A stretch of 44,704 nt of DNA from Vibrio hepatarius (lineage in GTDB: Bacteria > Pseudomonadota > Gammaproteobacteria > Enterobacterales > Vibrionaceae): assembly GCF_018860525.1 (NCBI RefSeq), contig NZ_JAHKPM010000041.1, forward strand, positions 1-44,704. Direction: 5' to 3'. Of this stretch, positions 43,468 to 44,704 are shown piece after piece. The notes beneath the pieces are model-generated. The model was not told the origin of the DNA and did not search any database. It worked only from the letters and a program-made list of their open reading frames with translations. Numbering within the stretch: the first letter of the stretch is position 1; each line of letters begins with the position of its first letter. The position numbers and the translations under genes were made by a program.

Positions 43468-44704
43468 ATGGATGTCAAGCCATATCTAGCGACGAATAAA
43501 TTATCTGCAGGTCAGACGGTTATCATTGGGCGAGATGGTAATGTTCGTGTAGCAAGTACAATTGATGAAACGTCACCTGGTGAAGTATTCATATCCAATT
43601 CTCAACTTGATTCTGAAAATGCCAATATTAATATTGGATTTGCCGACGATAATTCAAATATTTTAGATATCACTTCAGACATAGATGATATTATTGACGC
43701 GTTAGAAGCTGGAGATGATCCTACTGAGTTAGGTGATGAATTCGCTACTGCTTCCGGTAGTCAAATTGGTTCTAGTCCATCGACAATTGGTTCTGTGGCG
43801 AGAACAGCAGAGCAAACATCCCCCAGAACAGCGTTTGATACTGAAGGTTTAATCGGTGAGCTTGGTTTAACCCGAACTCAGAGTTTATCTCTTGTTGATC
43901 AATTTCGCGAATTTCAGCAATCGCCTATTTTAACAGATTCCAACCAATCACCTTTGGCTGGTAATTTATTTGTTGTAACTGATGAAGATAGTGCTGTTAG
44001 CGGCCAGATTTTTGCAACTGATCCAAATCCTCAAGATGCATTATCATTCGTAATTTCAACGAGCCCTACAAATGGCGAAGTCTTCATCAACTCAGTGAGT
44101 GGTATTTGGGTTTACACGCCAAATACAAATTATGATGGCGGAGATGCATTTGAAATAACGGTTGACGATGGTAACGGTGGAACCGATACAGCCATTGTGA
44201 ATATTGAGGTTACACCTATCCCAGAGGTTTCACTTACTGGGCCAAACCAAGTTAATGAAGGTGATTCTGCAATCTATGTTGCTACCTTTGATAAGCCATC
44301 CACGCAAGTGACACAAATAAACCTATCATTGTCACCTAACTCCGCTGAGTTAGGTGATCTATCATCGATTACGGTCACAACCGCTGATGGTTTAATACTT
44401 GTTGTTGAATCTGACGGAACCGTAAATGTGCCAGCAAGTGTGACTTCGCTAAATATTTCGGTTGGCACTACAGATGATGATGTATTTGAAGGTAGTGAAG
44501 ATTTCCAACTAGACATAACGCCTGGATTTGGCACCGTAGGTGGTGGTCAACTAACAACGACTATCCAAGATGCTGATACGCCAGAGTTAAGTGTCAGCTC
44601 AGACAGTGTGGTGGAAGGCGGCGCCGCGGTATTTGATGTTGAGCTTTCAAATGATGTTGATGGGGATGTGACGTATGAGTTTGCGCTGAGCTTAGATGGT
44701 CAAA
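43468..44704 (+). CDS. N-terminal part of a LapA-like giant adhesin (3' truncated by window edge)
   Basis: ATG 43468 follows a strong GGAGGT; the frame stays open to the window end (412 codons). Residues 1-50 (MDVKPYLATNKLSAGQTVIIGRDGNVRVA) resemble a LapA retention module. DIIDALEAGDDPTELGDEFA follows, the pattern before the LapG protease site, which reads T94-A-S-G97 instead of the usual TAAG. After a Ser/Thr-rich linker come a VCBS/cadherin-like domain (SPLAGNLFVVTDEDSAVSG...) and Calx-beta-like repeats (VNEGDSAIYVATFDKP; VVEGGAAVFDVELS). By family it would be held at the outer membrane until LapG, released by LapD when c-di-GMP falls, cuts it free. The total length is unknown, and no LapD, LapG or exporter gene is in the window. 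Confidence 0.85.
   Translation, partial: MDVKPYLATNKLSAGQTVIIGRDGNVRVASTIDETSPGEVFISNSQLDSENANINIGFADDNSNILDITSDIDDIIDALEAGDDPTELGDEFATASGSQIGSSPSTIGSVARTAEQTSPRTAFDTEGLIGELGLTRTQSLSLVDQFREFQQSPILTDSNQSPLAGNLFVVTDEDSAVSGQIFATDPNPQDALSFVISTSPTNGEVFINSVSGIWVYTPNTNYDGGDAFEITVDDGNGGTDTAIVNIEVTPIPEVSLTGPNQVNEGDSAIYVATFDKPSTQVTQINLSLSPNSAELGDLSSITVTTADGLILVVESDGTVNVPASVTSLNISVGTTDDDVFEGSEDFQLDITPGFGTVGGGQLTTTIQDADTPELSVSSDSVVEGGAAVFDVELSNDVDGDVTYEFALSLDGQ

Overview
The window looks like a chromosomal segment of a member of the Vibrionaceae, most likely a Vibrio. The basis is the moderately low G+C content, the gyrA / ubiG / nrdA-nrdB-yfaE block with a CinA-like gene nearby, the norspermidine operon built on a fused diaminobutyrate aminotransferase-decarboxylase, a long-form PurC, and a DUF3450-ttpC-exbB-exbD-tonB-TPR (TonB2-type) operon. 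No tRNA, rRNA, CRISPR array, transposase or integrase was seen.

Layout. (1) 2-1492: C-terminal part of a large type I-secreted adhesin, cut by the left edge. (2) 1500-7370: a long, hairpin-rich leader followed by the norspermidine genes: fused aminotransferase/decarboxylase, carboxynorspermidine dehydrogenase and nspC. (3) 7400-14980: accessory genes. These are a GcvR-like ACT protein, an SseJ-like GDSL acyltransferase without a signal peptide, an AraC regulator divergent from a class I glutamine amidotransferase, a MOSC protein, a DUF3943 envelope protein, a CinA-like protein and a small unknown protein. (4) 15030-22890: core genes yfaE, nrdB, nrdA and ubiG on the minus strand and gyrA on the plus strand, with NrdR-like and DnaA boxes in front of nrdA. 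(5) 23190-27870: a dCache chemoreceptor, a subclass B1 metallo-beta-lactamase with all zinc ligands, and an unusual secreted subtilase-like protein with a small divergent ORF. (6) 28190-32870: a small surface-polysaccharide cluster (GT4, GT2, flippase) followed by a lipoprotein of possible ClpP/crotonase-like fold; the flippase gene is bracketed by a 14-bp direct repeat. (7) 33200-37680: purC with a PurR operator, sulA with a LexA box, a glycerophosphodiesterase, an EamA transporter and an MBL-fold hydrolase. (8) 37830-42770: the TonB2-type energy-transduction operon behind a Fur-like site, ended by a terminator. (9) 43468-end: N-terminal part of a second giant adhesin with a LapA-type retention module, cut by the right edge.

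How the parts may connect (inference): norspermidine, the two large adhesins and the polysaccharide genes are all biofilm or surface functions in vibrios. The TonB2 operon powers outer-membrane uptake of iron complexes. The most interesting leads are the structured RNA leader of the norspermidine operon, the SseJ-like candidate effector with its regulatory region, the chromosomal B1 beta-lactamase, the subtilase-like protein with its small divergent ORF, and the noncanonical LapG cleavage site in the right-hand adhesin. Both window edges fall inside adhesin genes of a repeat-rich family, so they may be assembly breaks.
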